64,000 nucleotides of DNA, taken from NCBI RefSeq assembly GCF_036226525.1, contig NZ_CP108487.1, forward strand, positions 5,270,001-5,334,000, read 5' to 3'. The notes below the pieces were generated by a model. It was not told the origin of the DNA and ran no database searches. It saw only the letters and a program-made list of their open reading frames with translations. Of this stretch, positions 40,853 through 49,218 are shown piece after piece; the first letter of the stretch is position 1, and each line of letters begins with the position of its first letter. Source of the stretch: Kribbella sp. NBC_01245 (lineage in GTDB: Bacteria; Actinomycetota; Actinomycetes; Propionibacteriales; Kribbellaceae). Position numbers and translations under genes: made by a program.

Positions 40853-42082
40853 ATGAGTGTCGCGGGGAGTACGACGAACAAGCGTTGGGTCCTGCCCTTG
40901 TGCTGGACCTCGGTACTGCTGGACGGTTTCGACCTGGTCGTGCTCGGCACGGTCACGCCGGTGCTGCTGGCCGACAAGGTCTGGGGGTACGGCCCGGGCG
41001 TCGCGTCGGCGGTCGCCACCGCCGGCCTGGTCGGCATGACCTTCGGCGCCCTCGCGATCGGTACCGTCACCGACGTCATCGGCCGACGGCGCGCCATGCT
41101 GCTGGCCGTCAGCCTCTTCTCGTTCTTCACCTTGCTCTGCGCGTTCGCGCCGTCCGCGGGCGCTTTCGGCCTCCTGCGCTTCCTGGCGGGGCTCGGCCTC
41201 GGCGGCTGCCTGCCGACCGCGATCACGTTGGTCACCGAATACTCACCACACGGCAAGAACGGCAGCTCCACTACCACGATCATGACCGGCTACCACGTCG
41301 GCGCCGTACTCACGGCCTTGCTCGGGATCCTGGTGATCCCGTCGCTGGGTTGGCGGGCGATGTTCGTGATCGGCGCCGTGCCCGCGTTGGTGCTGGTGCC
41401 GTTGATGTACCGCTATCTGCCGGAGTCGCCCTCGTTCCAGCGCGGCGAACGCTCCGCTCGTCAAGGCGTCGACTCGGTCAAGTCGCTACTCCGTCCGGGC
41501 TTCCGGCGGGCCAGTATCGCCTTCTGGGTAACGTCTTTCATGGGTCTGCTGCTGGTCTACGGCCTCAACACGTGGTTGCCGCAGATCATGCGCGAGGCGG
41601 GCTATCCCCTCGGCGCTGCGCTCAGTCTGCTGCTCACGCTGAACGTCGGCGCGATTCTCGGTCTGCTCGTCGCGGGCCGCATCGCCGACCGCACGGAACT
41701 GCGCCCGGTCACGATCGCGTGGTTCGCTGGTGGGGCTGTCTTCCTGGCCCTGCTGAGCGTTCGTCTGCCCGGGCCGATCTTGTACGCCGCCGTACTGCTC
41801 TCGGGCGCTTTCGTCTTCGCGGCCCAGGTTTTGGTTTATGCGTACGTCGGCCGGGTTTATCCCGCTGAGAGTCGTGCGACTGGTTTGGGGTGGACCGCGG
41901 GCGTTGGGCGTCTTGGGGCGATCACCGGGCCGATCCTCGGCGGGGCGTTGTTGTCTGCGGGGATCGCGTTTCCGTGGGGTTTTTACGCGTTCGCGGTGGT
42001 GGGGACGTTGGCCGCGATCGCCGTCACGATGGTCCAGCGCCCCGCCTCGAGTCACGCCTCGGCTGTCACTCGTCCCGCCTAG
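40853..42082 (+). CDS. AAHS-family aromatic acid/H+ symporter (PcaK/BenK-like)
   Basis: A 409-residue MFS transporter (ATG 40853, GGAGG upstream). Helix 1 has the family motif LLDGFDLVVLG with the essential aspartate. The loop between helices 2 and 3 has GTVTDVIGRRR, and there is the typical RYLPESPSF loop. It probably imports protocatechuate, 4-hydroxybenzoate or benzoate for the adjacent pca genes. The stop overlaps the convergent IclR gene by 4 nt. Confidence 0.9.
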   Translation: MSVAGSTTNKRWVLPLCWTSVLLDGFDLVVLGTVTPVLLADKVWGYGPGVASAVATAGLVGMTFGALAIGTVTDVIGRRRAMLLAVSLFSFFTLLCAFAPSAGAFGLLRFLAGLGLGGCLPTAITLVTEYSPHGKNGSSTTTIMTGYHVGAVLTALLGILVIPSLGWRAMFVIGAVPALVLVPLMYRYLPESPSFQRGERSARQGVDSVKSLLRPGFRRASIAFWVTSFMGLLLVYGLNTWLPQIMREAGYPLGAALSLLLTLNVGAILGLLVAGRIADRTELRPVTIAWFAGGAVFLALLSVRLPGPILYAAVLLSGAFVFAAQVLVYAYVGRVYPAESRATGLGWTAGVGRLGAITGPILGGALLSAGIAFPWGFYAFAVVGTLAAIAVTMVQRPASSHASAVTRPA

Positions 42083-42864
42083 TGCTGCCAGGGCGCGGAG
42101 GTTCGGCGTACGGACGTGGGAAGGCCGGAGGCATTCGGGGCGCCAAGTGCCCGGGAAATGCCTCTGGCGGCGGCCCTGACGAGTGGTACCAACGTCATCG
42201 GGTCCTGCTCGCCATACGGGACTACGGCCGAGATAGCCGCCGCCACCCGATCATCCGGGCCGTAGACCGGTGCTGCGACCGACAGACTGATCATCTCGAT
42301 CTGCCGATCACTGATCGCATAACCATCACGTCGTACGTCGGCCAACACCCGGCGCAGCTGGCTCCCTGACGAGATAGTCCGCTCGGTGTACTGCTTCAAC
42401 GGCGCCGCGATGACCGCTTCCTGAACGTCGTGATCCGCATGCGCCAGCAGGGCCAACCCGACACCAGTCGCGTGCAACGGCAGCCGCCCGCCTACCCGCG
42501 TAAAGACGTGCACCGCACCTCGGCCCGAGATCCGCTCGAGGAACACCGCCTCAAGCCCGTCCAGCACCGCCAACTGCGCGTGCTGCCGCGTCGCCTCGTA
42601 CACGTCTTCGAGGAACGGCATCGCGCTCTCCCGCAGCCCCAACCCCCGAGGCGCAAGCGACGCGATCTCCCACAACCAAAGGCCGATCCGGTACCGCCCA
42701 TCCTCATCCCGCTCAAGCGCACCGCCCTTGGTCAACTCGCCAACGAGCCGATGAGTAGTGGTCAGCGACAACCCCGCCCGCCGGCTGATCTCCGACAACG
42801 TCTGCAACGCCGTCCGCTCACTAAACGTCCGAAGAATCGACAACAACCTCTCACTAACAGTCAC
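42079..42864 (-). CDS. IclR-family regulator of the pca genes
   Basis: A 261-residue regulator. The start is taken at GTG 42864 (GGGGGAGG upstream), which begins directly at the IclR HTH (TVSERLLSILRTFSERT, LSEISRRAGLSLTTTHRLVGELTKGGAL). The C-terminal effector domain includes RVGGRLPLHATGVGLALLAH. PcaR/PobR-type IclR proteins control protocatechuate operons in response to an aromatic effector. It is divergent from pcaH, with direct repeats between them. ATG 42897 is an alternative start. Confidence 0.88.
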   Translation of the reverse strand: MTVSERLLSILRTFSERTALQTLSEISRRAGLSLTTTHRLVGELTKGGALERDEDGRYRIGLWLWEIASLAPRGLGLRESAMPFLEDVYEATRQHAQLAVLDGLEAVFLERISGRGAVHVFTRVGGRLPLHATGVGLALLAHADHDVQEAVIAAPLKQYTERTISSGSQLRRVLADVRRDGYAISDRQIEMISLSVAAPVYGPDDRVAAAISAVVPYGEQDPMTLVPLVRAAARGISRALGAPNASGLPTSVRRTSAPWQH

Positions 42865-42890
42865 CGCCACCTCCCCCACCTCCTCACAGA

Positions 42891-42945
42891 CGTTCATCGG
42901 TCCCTCGTGACCCGGCGTGTCGCCGTTCATCGGCCCCTTGTGACC
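42891..42945. promoter_or_regulatory. Two 22-nt direct repeats in the pca control region
   Basis: CGTTCATCGGTCCCTCGTGA at 42891 and CGTTCATCGGCCCCTTGTGA at 42924 each continue with CC. They differ at two positions and are spaced 33 nt, three helical turns. They lie between the IclR gene and pcaH and are candidate operators for it. Their first half resembles the family A palindrome arm, so a repeat origin is also possible. Confidence 0.65.
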
Positions 42946-43049
42946 AAACGAGTATCCCCCACGGACTTCCGGTGAGCGGAAACCACCGGTGCGTCCCGCA
43001 GTGGCTTAACGGAGGATCGCAGCGAACCAGACCGACGGAGGACGTGCAG

Positions 43050-43778
43050 ATGACCGTGACCGACCCGCAGGCGCCGTACCGCCAGGATCCACCGGGGACC
43101 CATCCGCCGTACGACTTGCCGGGCTATCGCAGTTCCGCCCTCCGGCACCCCAAGCGCCCCTTGCTCCTGCTGCCGCAACGCCTGACCGAGGTCACCGGTC
43201 CGCTTCTTGGCGCCGACGCGGTGGCCGAGGGGGACAACGATCTGACCCAGTGGAACGGCGGCGAGGCGATCGGCCAGCGGATCGTCGTCCACGGCCGCGT
43301 GCTCGACTCCGGTGGCAAGCCCGTGCCCGACACGCTGCTGGAGGTATGGCAGGCCAATGCGGGCGGGCGTTACCGGCACGCGATCGACCGGTGGCCGTCG
43401 CGGCTGGATCCGCATTTCGCCGGCGTCGGCCGGACCGTGACCGATGCCCAGGGCAACTACCAGTTCACCACGATTCGCCCAGGCGCTTATCCCTGGCGAA
43501 ATCACGACAATGCCTGGCGGCCGGCGCATATCCATTTCTCGTTGTTCGGGCAGGCGTTCACGCAGCGACTGGTGACGCAGATGTACTTCGCCGACGACCC
43601 GTTGTTCTTCCAGGACCCGATCTTCAACTCGGTCCCCGACGTTAAGGCCCGCCAGCGAATGGTCGCGTCGTACGACCATGACGCCACCGTGCCGGAATGG
43701 GCGCTCGGCGTGAAATTCGACATCGTGCTGCGCGGTAAAGAGGCGACGCCGTTCGAGAGCGAGCCGGACGATGACTGA
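43050..43778 (+). CDS. pcaH: Protocatechuate 3,4-dioxygenase beta subunit
   Basis: A 242-residue subunit carrying the catalytic Fe(III). The four ligands are visible: Y108, Y147, H160 and H162 (RYRH, GAYPWRN, PAHIHF), at the same spacing as in Pseudomonas PcaH. It opens protocatechuate by intradiol cleavage to 3-carboxymuconate. GGAGG precedes the ATG at 43050. It overlaps pcaG by 8 nt. Confidence 0.96.
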   Translation: MTVTDPQAPYRQDPPGTHPPYDLPGYRSSALRHPKRPLLLLPQRLTEVTGPLLGADAVAEGDNDLTQWNGGEAIGQRIVVHGRVLDSGGKPVPDTLLEVWQANAGGRYRHAIDRWPSRLDPHFAGVGRTVTDAQGNYQFTTIRPGAYPWRNHDNAWRPAHIHFSLFGQAFTQRLVTQMYFADDPLFFQDPIFNSVPDVKARQRMVASYDHDATVPEWALGVKFDIVLRGKEATPFESEPDDD

Positions 43779-44346
43779 AGTCCGGCTGGGCACCACGCCA
43801 TCGCAGACAGTCGGCCCGTACGTCGCGATCGGACTCGACTGGCCGGAGGGTCACGCGATGGTCGCCGAGGGCACGCCGGGCGCGGTGATCCTGGAGGGCC
43901 GGATGTACGACGGTGCCGGGAACGCCATTCCCGATGGCATGGTCGAGGTCTGGCAGCCGGATCCGGCCGGGCGGTTCCCCCATCCGGCCGACCCGCGCGG
44001 CGCCTCGGAATATCCGGGCTTTCGTAATCTCGGCCGGTCGTTGACCGATTCGGAGGGGCGGTACTGGTTCCGCACCTTATTGCCTGGCGCTCTGCCTATT
44101 CCCGGCGAGGATGGCGAGGTAGAGGCGCCGCATTTCAATCTGACGGTCTTCGCTCGCGGTTTGATGAAGCATCTGGTGACGCGGGTGTATTTGCCGGGCG
44201 AATTGGCCAACCTCAAGGATCCGGTTTTCCGCACGCTCGACCCCGCGGATCGCGACGCCCTCACCGCCGTACCGCTGGGTGTTGATGGATTGCGGTTCGA
44301 CATCCATTTGCAAGGCGCGCACGAGACGCCGTTCTTCCAGGTATGA
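43771..44346 (+). CDS. pcaG: Protocatechuate 3,4-dioxygenase alpha subunit
   Basis: A 191-residue subunit that pairs with PcaH and shapes the active site but does not bind iron. It has TPSQTVGPYVAIGLDWP, LEGRMYDGAGNAIPDGMVEVW and a C-terminal LQGAHETPFF typical of PcaG. It starts 8 nt before the pcaH stop, so translation is coupled. Confidence 0.95.
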   Translation: MTEVRLGTTPSQTVGPYVAIGLDWPEGHAMVAEGTPGAVILEGRMYDGAGNAIPDGMVEVWQPDPAGRFPHPADPRGASEYPGFRNLGRSLTDSEGRYWFRTLLPGALPIPGEDGEVEAPHFNLTVFARGLMKHLVTRVYLPGELANLKDPVFRTLDPADRDALTAVPLGVDGLRFDIHLQGAHETPFFQV

Positions 44347-44362
44347 CCTTTTGGAGGCTGGG

Positions 44363-45463
44363 ATGAGCTCGCTGTTCGGGCCGATCTTCGGCGAATCCGC
44401 GATTGCCGACGCGACCTCGGATCGGGCCTTGCTGCGGGCGCTCTGCGACGCGGAGGCCGCCCTTGCCGAGGCGTGCGCGCACGTTGGCCTGATCGAATCG
44501 CACCAGGCGGCCGCGGTTGCGAAGGCCTGTGCCGAGTTGGCCGCCATGGACCCGGCGGAGCTCGGGCTCGAAGCTGTTGCTGGTGGCAACCCGGTGATCC
44601 CGCTGGCTCGTCGGCTGCAATCGGCCGTGCCGCAGGCGCATTTCGGCGCTACGAGTCAGGACATCCTTGACACCGCGTTGATGCTGATCAGCAGGGATGC
44701 GCTCGCTCTCGTGGTGACCGATCTGCGGGCCATCGAGACGGCCGTCGCGTCGTTGGCTGATGCGCACCGCAGTACGCCGATGATCGGCAGAACCCTTCTA
44801 CAGCAGGCGATTCCGACCACCTTCGGTGCCCTCGCCGCCATCTGGGGCATGAGCTTCGTGCGGGTCATCGAAGGGTTGAGCTTGGAGCTGCCCGCGCAGG
44901 TGGGAGGCGCGGCCGGGACGATGGCCGGCTGGCACCCGCACGGGTTCGAGGTCCGCGCCCGGTACGCCGAGAACCTGGGACTGGTCGATCCCGGTTACGT
45001 CTGGCACACCGACCGCACGCCGGTGACCCAACTCGCAGGCGCCCTCGGCTCGGCCGCCGCCGCGATCGCGAAGGTTGCCACCGACATCGTTCTGCTCAGC
45101 CAATCCGAGATCGCCGAGGTGAGCGAACAGGCGCCGGGTGGTTCGTCCGCGATGCCGCACAAGCAAAACCCGATCGCCGCCATCACGGCTCGCGCCTCCG
45201 CCGCCCAAGCCCCGGGGCTCGTCGCCACACTCCTCGCTGCCGGATCACCCGAACTCCAACGCGGCGCGGGTCCTTGGCACGCCGAATGGCCCGCCCTCGT
45301 GTCGTTGCTCCGGGCAACCGGTGGCGCCGCAAACCGCCTACGTACGTCGATTGAGGGCCTCCGCGTCGATCCCGCACGGATGGCTCGGGCCCTCGGTCCC
45401 GGCTTCGACCTCGGCCACGCCGTCGAAACCGTCGACCGCTACCTGAGCCGGAGAACTCAATGA
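44363..45463 (+). CDS. pcaB: 3-Carboxy-cis,cis-muconate cycloisomerase
   Basis: A 366-residue member of the fumarase/aspartase superfamily that lactonises 3-carboxymuconate. The start is ATG 44363 (GGAGG upstream). It contains FGATSQDILDTA and the superfamily signature GGSSAMPHKQNP. It is shorter than the Pseudomonas enzyme (about 450), as usual in actinobacteria. It overlaps pcaL by 4 nt (ATGA). Confidence 0.94.
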   Translation: MSSLFGPIFGESAIADATSDRALLRALCDAEAALAEACAHVGLIESHQAAAVAKACAELAAMDPAELGLEAVAGGNPVIPLARRLQSAVPQAHFGATSQDILDTALMLISRDALALVVTDLRAIETAVASLADAHRSTPMIGRTLLQQAIPTTFGALAAIWGMSFVRVIEGLSLELPAQVGGAAGTMAGWHPHGFEVRARYAENLGLVDPGYVWHTDRTPVTQLAGALGSAAAAIAKVATDIVLLSQSEIAEVSEQAPGGSSAMPHKQNPIAAITARASAAQAPGLVATLLAAGSPELQRGAGPWHAEWPALVSLLRATGGAANRLRTSIEGLRVDPARMARALGPGFDLGHAVETVDRYLSRRTQ

Positions 45464-46572
45464 CCTCGTGGTCCGAAGAAGGTCCGCGGGATGCGCAACC
45501 GCTGGTCCTACTCAACTCGATCGGCTCGTCCACGGAGATCTGGACTCCCTGCCTAGGCCCCTTGGCCGAGCAGTTCCGGGTCATCCGCATCGACCTGCCC
45601 GGCCACGGCACCGCGCCGGCCGGTCCGTTCACCATCGAGAGCTTCGGCGAGCAGGTCGTCGCCATCCTGGACGAACTCGGCATCACCCGCGCCCACCTGG
45701 CCGGCATCTCCCTCGGCGGCATGATCGGCCAATGGCTCGCCGCCAACCATCCCGCACGCGTAGCCCGGCTGGCGTTGATCTGCACCTCGGCCTGGTTGCC
45801 CCCAGCAACGAAATGGCTGGACCGAGCCGCCGTCGTACGCGCCGCCGGCCTCGAAGCAATCGCCGACACCGTCCTCAACGTCTGGACGATGCCAAGCTCG
45901 GCCGCGACGGTCTCGGCCCGGCGTCCGGCGTCCGACCGGCTCCGGAAGATGTTGCTGGCGGTCGATCCCGAGAGCTACGCCAACTGTTGCGAGGCCATCG
46001 CCGCGACGGACCTACGCCCGGAACTCCCACGCATCGCCGCGCGCACGCTCATCCTGTACGGCGAAAACGACCCGGCCACGCCACGACCCCACGCCGAGGC
46101 GCTCGCGGACGGCATCTCCGGTTCCCGGTTGGAGGCGATCCCGGACGCGGCCCACATACCGACGATCGATCAGCCGGGACTCGTCGCGTCGTACCTGCTG
46201 GACCATTTCCGCGAAGGCGGCACGCTCGCCAAGGGATACGAAACCCGCCGCGCCGTACTCGGTGACGCCCACGTCGATCGCGCCCGGACAACCGGTTTCG
46301 GCGCGCCGTTCCAGGAGTTCATCACCCGGTACGCCTGGGGCGACGTCTGGTCCAGGCCCGGTCTCTCCCGCCGCGAACGCTCGATCGCCACACTCGCCGC
46401 CCTCGTCACCCTCGGCGCCGACCACGAGCTCGCCATGCACGTCCGCGCCGCCCAACGCAACGGCCTCACCGCGGACGAGATCGCCGAACTCCTCCTCCAC
46501 ACTTCCCTCTACGCCGGCCTCCCCCGCGCCAACCGCGCCCTCGCCATAGCCCGCGAAACCCTGACCGACTAG
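45460..46572 (+). CDS. pcaL: Fused 3-oxoadipate enol-lactonase/4-carboxymuconolactone decarboxylase
   Basis: A 370-residue fusion of PcaD and PcaC. The N-terminal alpha/beta hydrolase has S84 (GISLGG), D204 (YGENDP) and H232 (AAHIP). The C-terminal CMD domain (about 250-370) has the AMHVRAAQRNGLTADEIAE segment with the active histidine. It yields 3-oxoadipate. This fusion is common in actinobacteria. It is the last gene of pcaHGBL; pcaIJ and pcaF are not adjacent. A long palindrome follows. Confidence 0.95.
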   Translation: MTSWSEEGPRDAQPLVLLNSIGSSTEIWTPCLGPLAEQFRVIRIDLPGHGTAPAGPFTIESFGEQVVAILDELGITRAHLAGISLGGMIGQWLAANHPARVARLALICTSAWLPPATKWLDRAAVVRAAGLEAIADTVLNVWTMPSSAATVSARRPASDRLRKMLLAVDPESYANCCEAIAATDLRPELPRIAARTLILYGENDPATPRPHAEALADGISGSRLEAIPDAAHIPTIDQPGLVASYLLDHFREGGTLAKGYETRRAVLGDAHVDRARTTGFGAPFQEFITRYAWGDVWSRPGLSRRERSIATLAALVTLGADHELAMHVRAAQRNGLTADEIAELLLHTSLYAGLPRANRALAIARETLTD

Positions 46573-46581
46573 CTCAGCCTC

Positions 46582-46685
46582 AAGTCTTTCCGTTCATTCG
46601 TCGCAAACCGCCCTCTCAGCTCAGCGGACCTGTGCGGGTCGGCGAACGGGAGAGGGCGGTTTGCGACGAATGAACGGAAAGACTT
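46582..46685. repeat. Long-arm palindrome, family A copy 3
   Basis: Two perfect 36-nt arms (46582-46617 and 46650-46685) flank a 32-nt centre. The arm includes CCGTTCATTCGTCGC then AAACCGCCCTCTC. It is located between convergent pcaL and nadE and abuts the nadE stop, a typical bidirectional terminator position. The centre is the reverse complement of the copy 2 centre with a few changes. Confidence 0.93.
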
Positions 46686-46688
46686 CGG

Positions 46689-47519
46689 TCAGTGGATGCG
46701 CGGGACCTCGATCGGGGTGGCGCGCTTGTGCTCGGTACGGCGGTGCCAGTCGATGATCGTGGCCGCCGTGGCGTCGTCGACGGGCTTGCCCTCGAGGAAG
46801 TCGTCGATCTGGTCGTACGTCAGGCCGAACACCTGCTCATCGGGCAGACCTGGCGAGTCGGATTCCAGGTCGGCCGTCGGCACCTTCTGCACCAACTCCG
46901 CGGGCGCGCCGAGGGCTGCCGCGACCGCGCGAACCCGGCGCTTGGTCAGACCCGAGAGCGGGGTGAGGTCGCACGCCCCGTCGCCGTACTTCGTGAAGAA
47001 GCCCATCACCGCCTCGGCCGCGTGGTCCGTGCCGACGACCAGTCCACCCTTGGCGGCGCCGATGGCGTACTGCGCGATCATCCGCTGCCGCGCCTTGACG
47101 TTGCCGTGGTGGAAATCGGCGCGATCGCTCGGGTCGGTCCCCGCCTTCGCGAGCGCGTCCCGCATCGCATCGGCGGCAGGCCTGATGTCCACGGTGAGCG
47201 TCTCATCCGGGCGGATGAACTCGAGCGCACGCTGCGCGTCATCCTCGTCATGCTGCACGCCGTACGGCAACCGAACCGCGACGAACCGGGCGTGCTTGCC
47301 GTCACCGCGCGCGCGTTCCACCGCGAGCTGGCACAACCGGCCGGCCGTGGCCGAGTCGACGCCGCCGCTGATCCCCAGCACGTACGCCCTGGCGCCGGAA
47401 CTGGCCAGCATCCCCGTCAGAAAGCTGATCCGGCGCTCGATCTCCGCGTCCACGTCGAACTCACCGGGCACCCCCAGCTCCGTCCGGATCAACTCCTGCC
47501 GGCCGCCGTACTCGCTCAT
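46689..47519 (-). CDS. nadE: NAD+ synthetase, ammonia-dependent
   Basis: A 276-residue enzyme that amidates deamido-NAD to NAD. The start is ATG 47519; GAGGAG lies 6 nt upstream. The PP-loop GISGGVDSATAG (49-60) activates the substrate carboxylate, and GTDHAAEAVMGFFTKYGDG is the conserved second motif. There is no N-terminal glutaminase domain, so free ammonia is used. Length matches NadE of Escherichia coli. Confidence 0.95.
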   Translation of the reverse strand: MSEYGGRQELIRTELGVPGEFDVDAEIERRISFLTGMLASSGARAYVLGISGGVDSATAGRLCQLAVERARGDGKHARFVAVRLPYGVQHDEDDAQRALEFIRPDETLTVDIRPAADAMRDALAKAGTDPSDRADFHHGNVKARQRMIAQYAIGAAKGGLVVGTDHAAEAVMGFFTKYGDGACDLTPLSGLTKRRVRAVAAALGAPAELVQKVPTADLESDSPGLPDEQVFGLTYDQIDDFLEGKPVDDATAATIIDWHRRTEHKRATPIEVPRIH

Positions 47520-47674
47520 CGAACTCCTCATCTCAAGTAGAAGTCCCAGCCTAGGCGGCAGCGCGCAAGCCACCGAGCGCTGTCCGCCGTACGTCTGCCG
47601 CCTGCAGGTTCAACCGCGGCCGTCAATCGCGGCAAACCTGCCACGAGCGCCTGCGGACCCGGGTCCGGACATAA

Positions 47675-47765
47675 GGATTCCCCGCGCACCCGGAAGAGCT
47701 CACTTACCCTTGCTGCCTTCCGGCCCTGGGGGAGTTGGGCGAGATACCGCCACGCGGGGAACCAG
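47675..47765 (-). ncRNA. ffs: Signal recognition particle 4.5S-type RNA
   Basis: On the minus strand the core reads CAGGGCCGGAAGGCAGCAAG then GGTAAG, the conserved SRP Alu-less domain with the GGAA tetraloop and the symmetric and asymmetric loops. The ends pair as a 9-bp helix (TTCCCCGCG at one end; 47678-47686 with 47753-47761). The exact ends are approximate. Confidence 0.92.
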
Positions 47766-47806
47766 CCAGAAGCATACGCGATCGACCTAGGTCGACCCAA
47801 TTCGGC

Positions 47807-47926
47807 CTAGGTCAGCAACAACGTGATGCCGGCGATGAGCAGGCCGGCCAAAATCGCGGTCAACAGGCCGATCCGGCCGGACGACGCGTGCCTGAGTGCG
47901 ATGGCGAGTGGTCCGATTGGTTTCAT
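47807..47926 (-). CDS. 39-residue single-helix membrane peptide
   Basis: MKPIGPLAIALRHASSGRIG precedes one hydrophobic helix ending at ITLLLT. It starts within the stop of the upstream four-helix gene (ATGA, 4-nt overlap), which supports translation by coupling. It is the third gene of the ECF sigma operon. No family is recognised; it could be a regulator of the membrane partner. Confidence 0.62.
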   Translation of the reverse strand: MKPIGPLAIALRHASSGRIGLLTAILAGLLIAGITLLLT

Positions 47927-48351
47927 GGTCTTCCCCTCAGTCGACGTTCAATGGTTCTGAGCCGGGCTCGCTCGACGTAAGCGCGTACGAGGATCAGGGC
48001 CGCCGCTCCGATCAGCGGCAATGCGGCCAGCCGGGCCGTCCCGATGAGCAAGAGCCCGCCCTCACACAAGACCCCGAATGCCAGCGCGAGCCATCCGGCG
48101 ATCACGCGATCCCGCACGAACAACCGGCCTTTGCGGTGCAGCCTCCACCCGGCGTACGTCGTCCAGCAGATGCCGATCACGACGAGCACTCCGAAAGCAA
48201 GGTGAGTCCGCAACGGCAGGCGCGGTTCGGACAGCCAGAGCGCGGCGACCAAGATCGTCATGCTGCCCGCGGCCAACGCCAGCGCGAGGTTGACGATGCG
48301 CCACTTGAGCGACGCCGCCTTGGCCAATCTGGCCAACGTCTGCTCACTCAC
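47923..48351 (-). CDS. Four-helix membrane protein coupled to ECF sigma factor
   Basis: A 142-residue protein. A charged cytoplasmic N-terminus (about 1-18, LARLAKAASLKWR) is followed by about four helices and a basic C-terminal tail (VERARLRTIERRLRGRP). It lacks the HxxxCxxC zinc motif of standard anti-sigma factors. The start GTG 48351 overlaps the sigma stop by 8 nt (GTGAGTGA), so it is coupled to the sigma gene. A non-canonical membrane anti-sigma role is inference. Confidence 0.7.
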   Translation of the reverse strand: MSEQTLARLAKAASLKWRIVNLALALAAGSMTILVAALWLSEPRLPLRTHLAFGVLVVIGICWTTYAGWRLHRKGRLFVRDRVIAGWLALAFGVLCEGGLLLIGTARLAALPLIGAAALILVRAYVERARLRTIERRLRGRP

Positions 48352-48859
48352 GAGCGGCCTCCTCTCGCACCATCCGTCTGGCTCGGTGCAGACGGGACTT
48401 CACCGTTCCCACCGGTATACGAAGGATCTCCGCACACTCGTCCAGACTCAGATCGTGGAGATGGAACATCACCAGAACCTCCCGCTCCACCAGCGGCAAC
48501 GCGCTCAGCCACCGCGTTATGACCAGCCGATCAATCAGTACGTCGACCGGATCCTCACCCGCGAGCTCCGTCGGCGCACCTCCCGCCGAGCCATCGGCGT
48601 ACTTGCCCCGAAGCTGATTCATCACCTGCCGCCGAGCCACCGTGAACAACCAGGCCGCGAACCGCTCCGGCTGCCGCAACCGTGGCAGCCCCTTCAAAAC
48701 CGCCAGCCAAACCTCCTGCCCGACGTCCTCGGCCGGCCCCGCCCCCACCAGCATGTGCCGGACGTATTCCGCGACGGGCCTCTCCCACACCCTCACCAAC
48801 TCCGCGAACGCCTCCCGATCCCCCAACTGCGCCCGGACGACAAGCAGCTCGCTCTCCAC
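48344..48859 (-). CDS. ECF-family RNA polymerase sigma factor
   Basis: A 171-residue sigma factor, start GTG 48859 after GGAGGG. Region 2 is about 25-90 (FAELVRVWERPVAEYVRH, AEDVGQEVWLAVLK, RFAAWLFTVARRQVMNQLR) and region 4 about 115-170 (LPLVEREVLVMFHLHDLSLDECAEIL, read as one region, and GTVKSRLHRARRMVRE). There is no C-terminal extension. It is the first gene of a three-gene overlapping operon with two membrane proteins, which probably sense an envelope signal. Confidence 0.93.
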   Translation of the reverse strand: MESELLVVRAQLGDREAFAELVRVWERPVAEYVRHMLVGAGPAEDVGQEVWLAVLKGLPRLRQPERFAAWLFTVARRQVMNQLRGKYADGSAGGAPTELAGEDPVDVLIDRLVITRWLSALPLVEREVLVMFHLHDLSLDECAEILRIPVGTVKSRLHRARRMVREEAARE

Positions 48860-49033
48860 CCACCCTCCTTCCACAGCCGCTTCCAGACCACCTCGACCAT
48901 CCGCTTCCACCAGTACAGTCGCGAACCACCCCGCCCAGGTTCACGCCCCCGGACCCGACCCGCCCCGGCGTCTCCCCAACCCTCACGGCCCTCGATTTCG
49001 ACTCCGAGCCCGAACCGCGTATTCTCCTGCCTT

Positions 49034-49121
49034 GGAGGATTCGCCTAGAGGCCTAGGGCGCACGCTTGGAAAGCGTGTTGGGGGCAACCCCTCACGAGTT
49101 CGAATCTCGTATCCTCCGCCA
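49034..49121 (+). tRNA. tRNA-Ser (anticodon GGA)
   Basis: Class II tRNA. Acceptor GGAGGAT (49034-49040) pairs with ATCCTCC (49111-49117). The anticodon loop TTGGAAA gives GGA. The long variable arm is TTGGGGGCAACCCCT, the T loop is TTCGAAT, and G-CCA ends it. Its 3' part is duplicated at 50979-51044. Confidence 0.96.
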
Positions 49122-49130
49122 CTCCCCGAG
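49065..49130 (+). repeat. Direct repeat at tRNA-Ser (attachment site, left copy)
   Basis: A 66-nt block from the anticodon loop to 9 nt past the tRNA CCA is repeated without mismatch at 50979-51044. This is the classic pattern of a tRNA-targeting integration event, in which the 3' end of the tRNA is the crossover site. Confidence 0.85.
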
Positions 49131-49180
49131 AGGCACAAAACCGCAGGTCAGAGCGCGGTTCGGACTCTGGCGGATGAACG

Positions 49181-49218
49181 AGAGACGGGCCGGTCCCAGC
49201 AGCGACCGGCCCGTCTCT
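49181..49218. terminator. Hairpin terminator
   Basis: AGAGACGGGCCGGTC (49181-49195) and its exact complement (49204-49218) form a 15-bp stem with an 8-nt loop about 60 nt after tRNA-Ser. A comparable 15-bp hairpin follows the right attachment copy at 51111-51144. Confidence 0.85.

Noticed and set aside
5538..46685. CRISPR array made by the repeated palindromes
   Set aside because: The copies are many kilobases apart, with no regular spacers and no cas genes.
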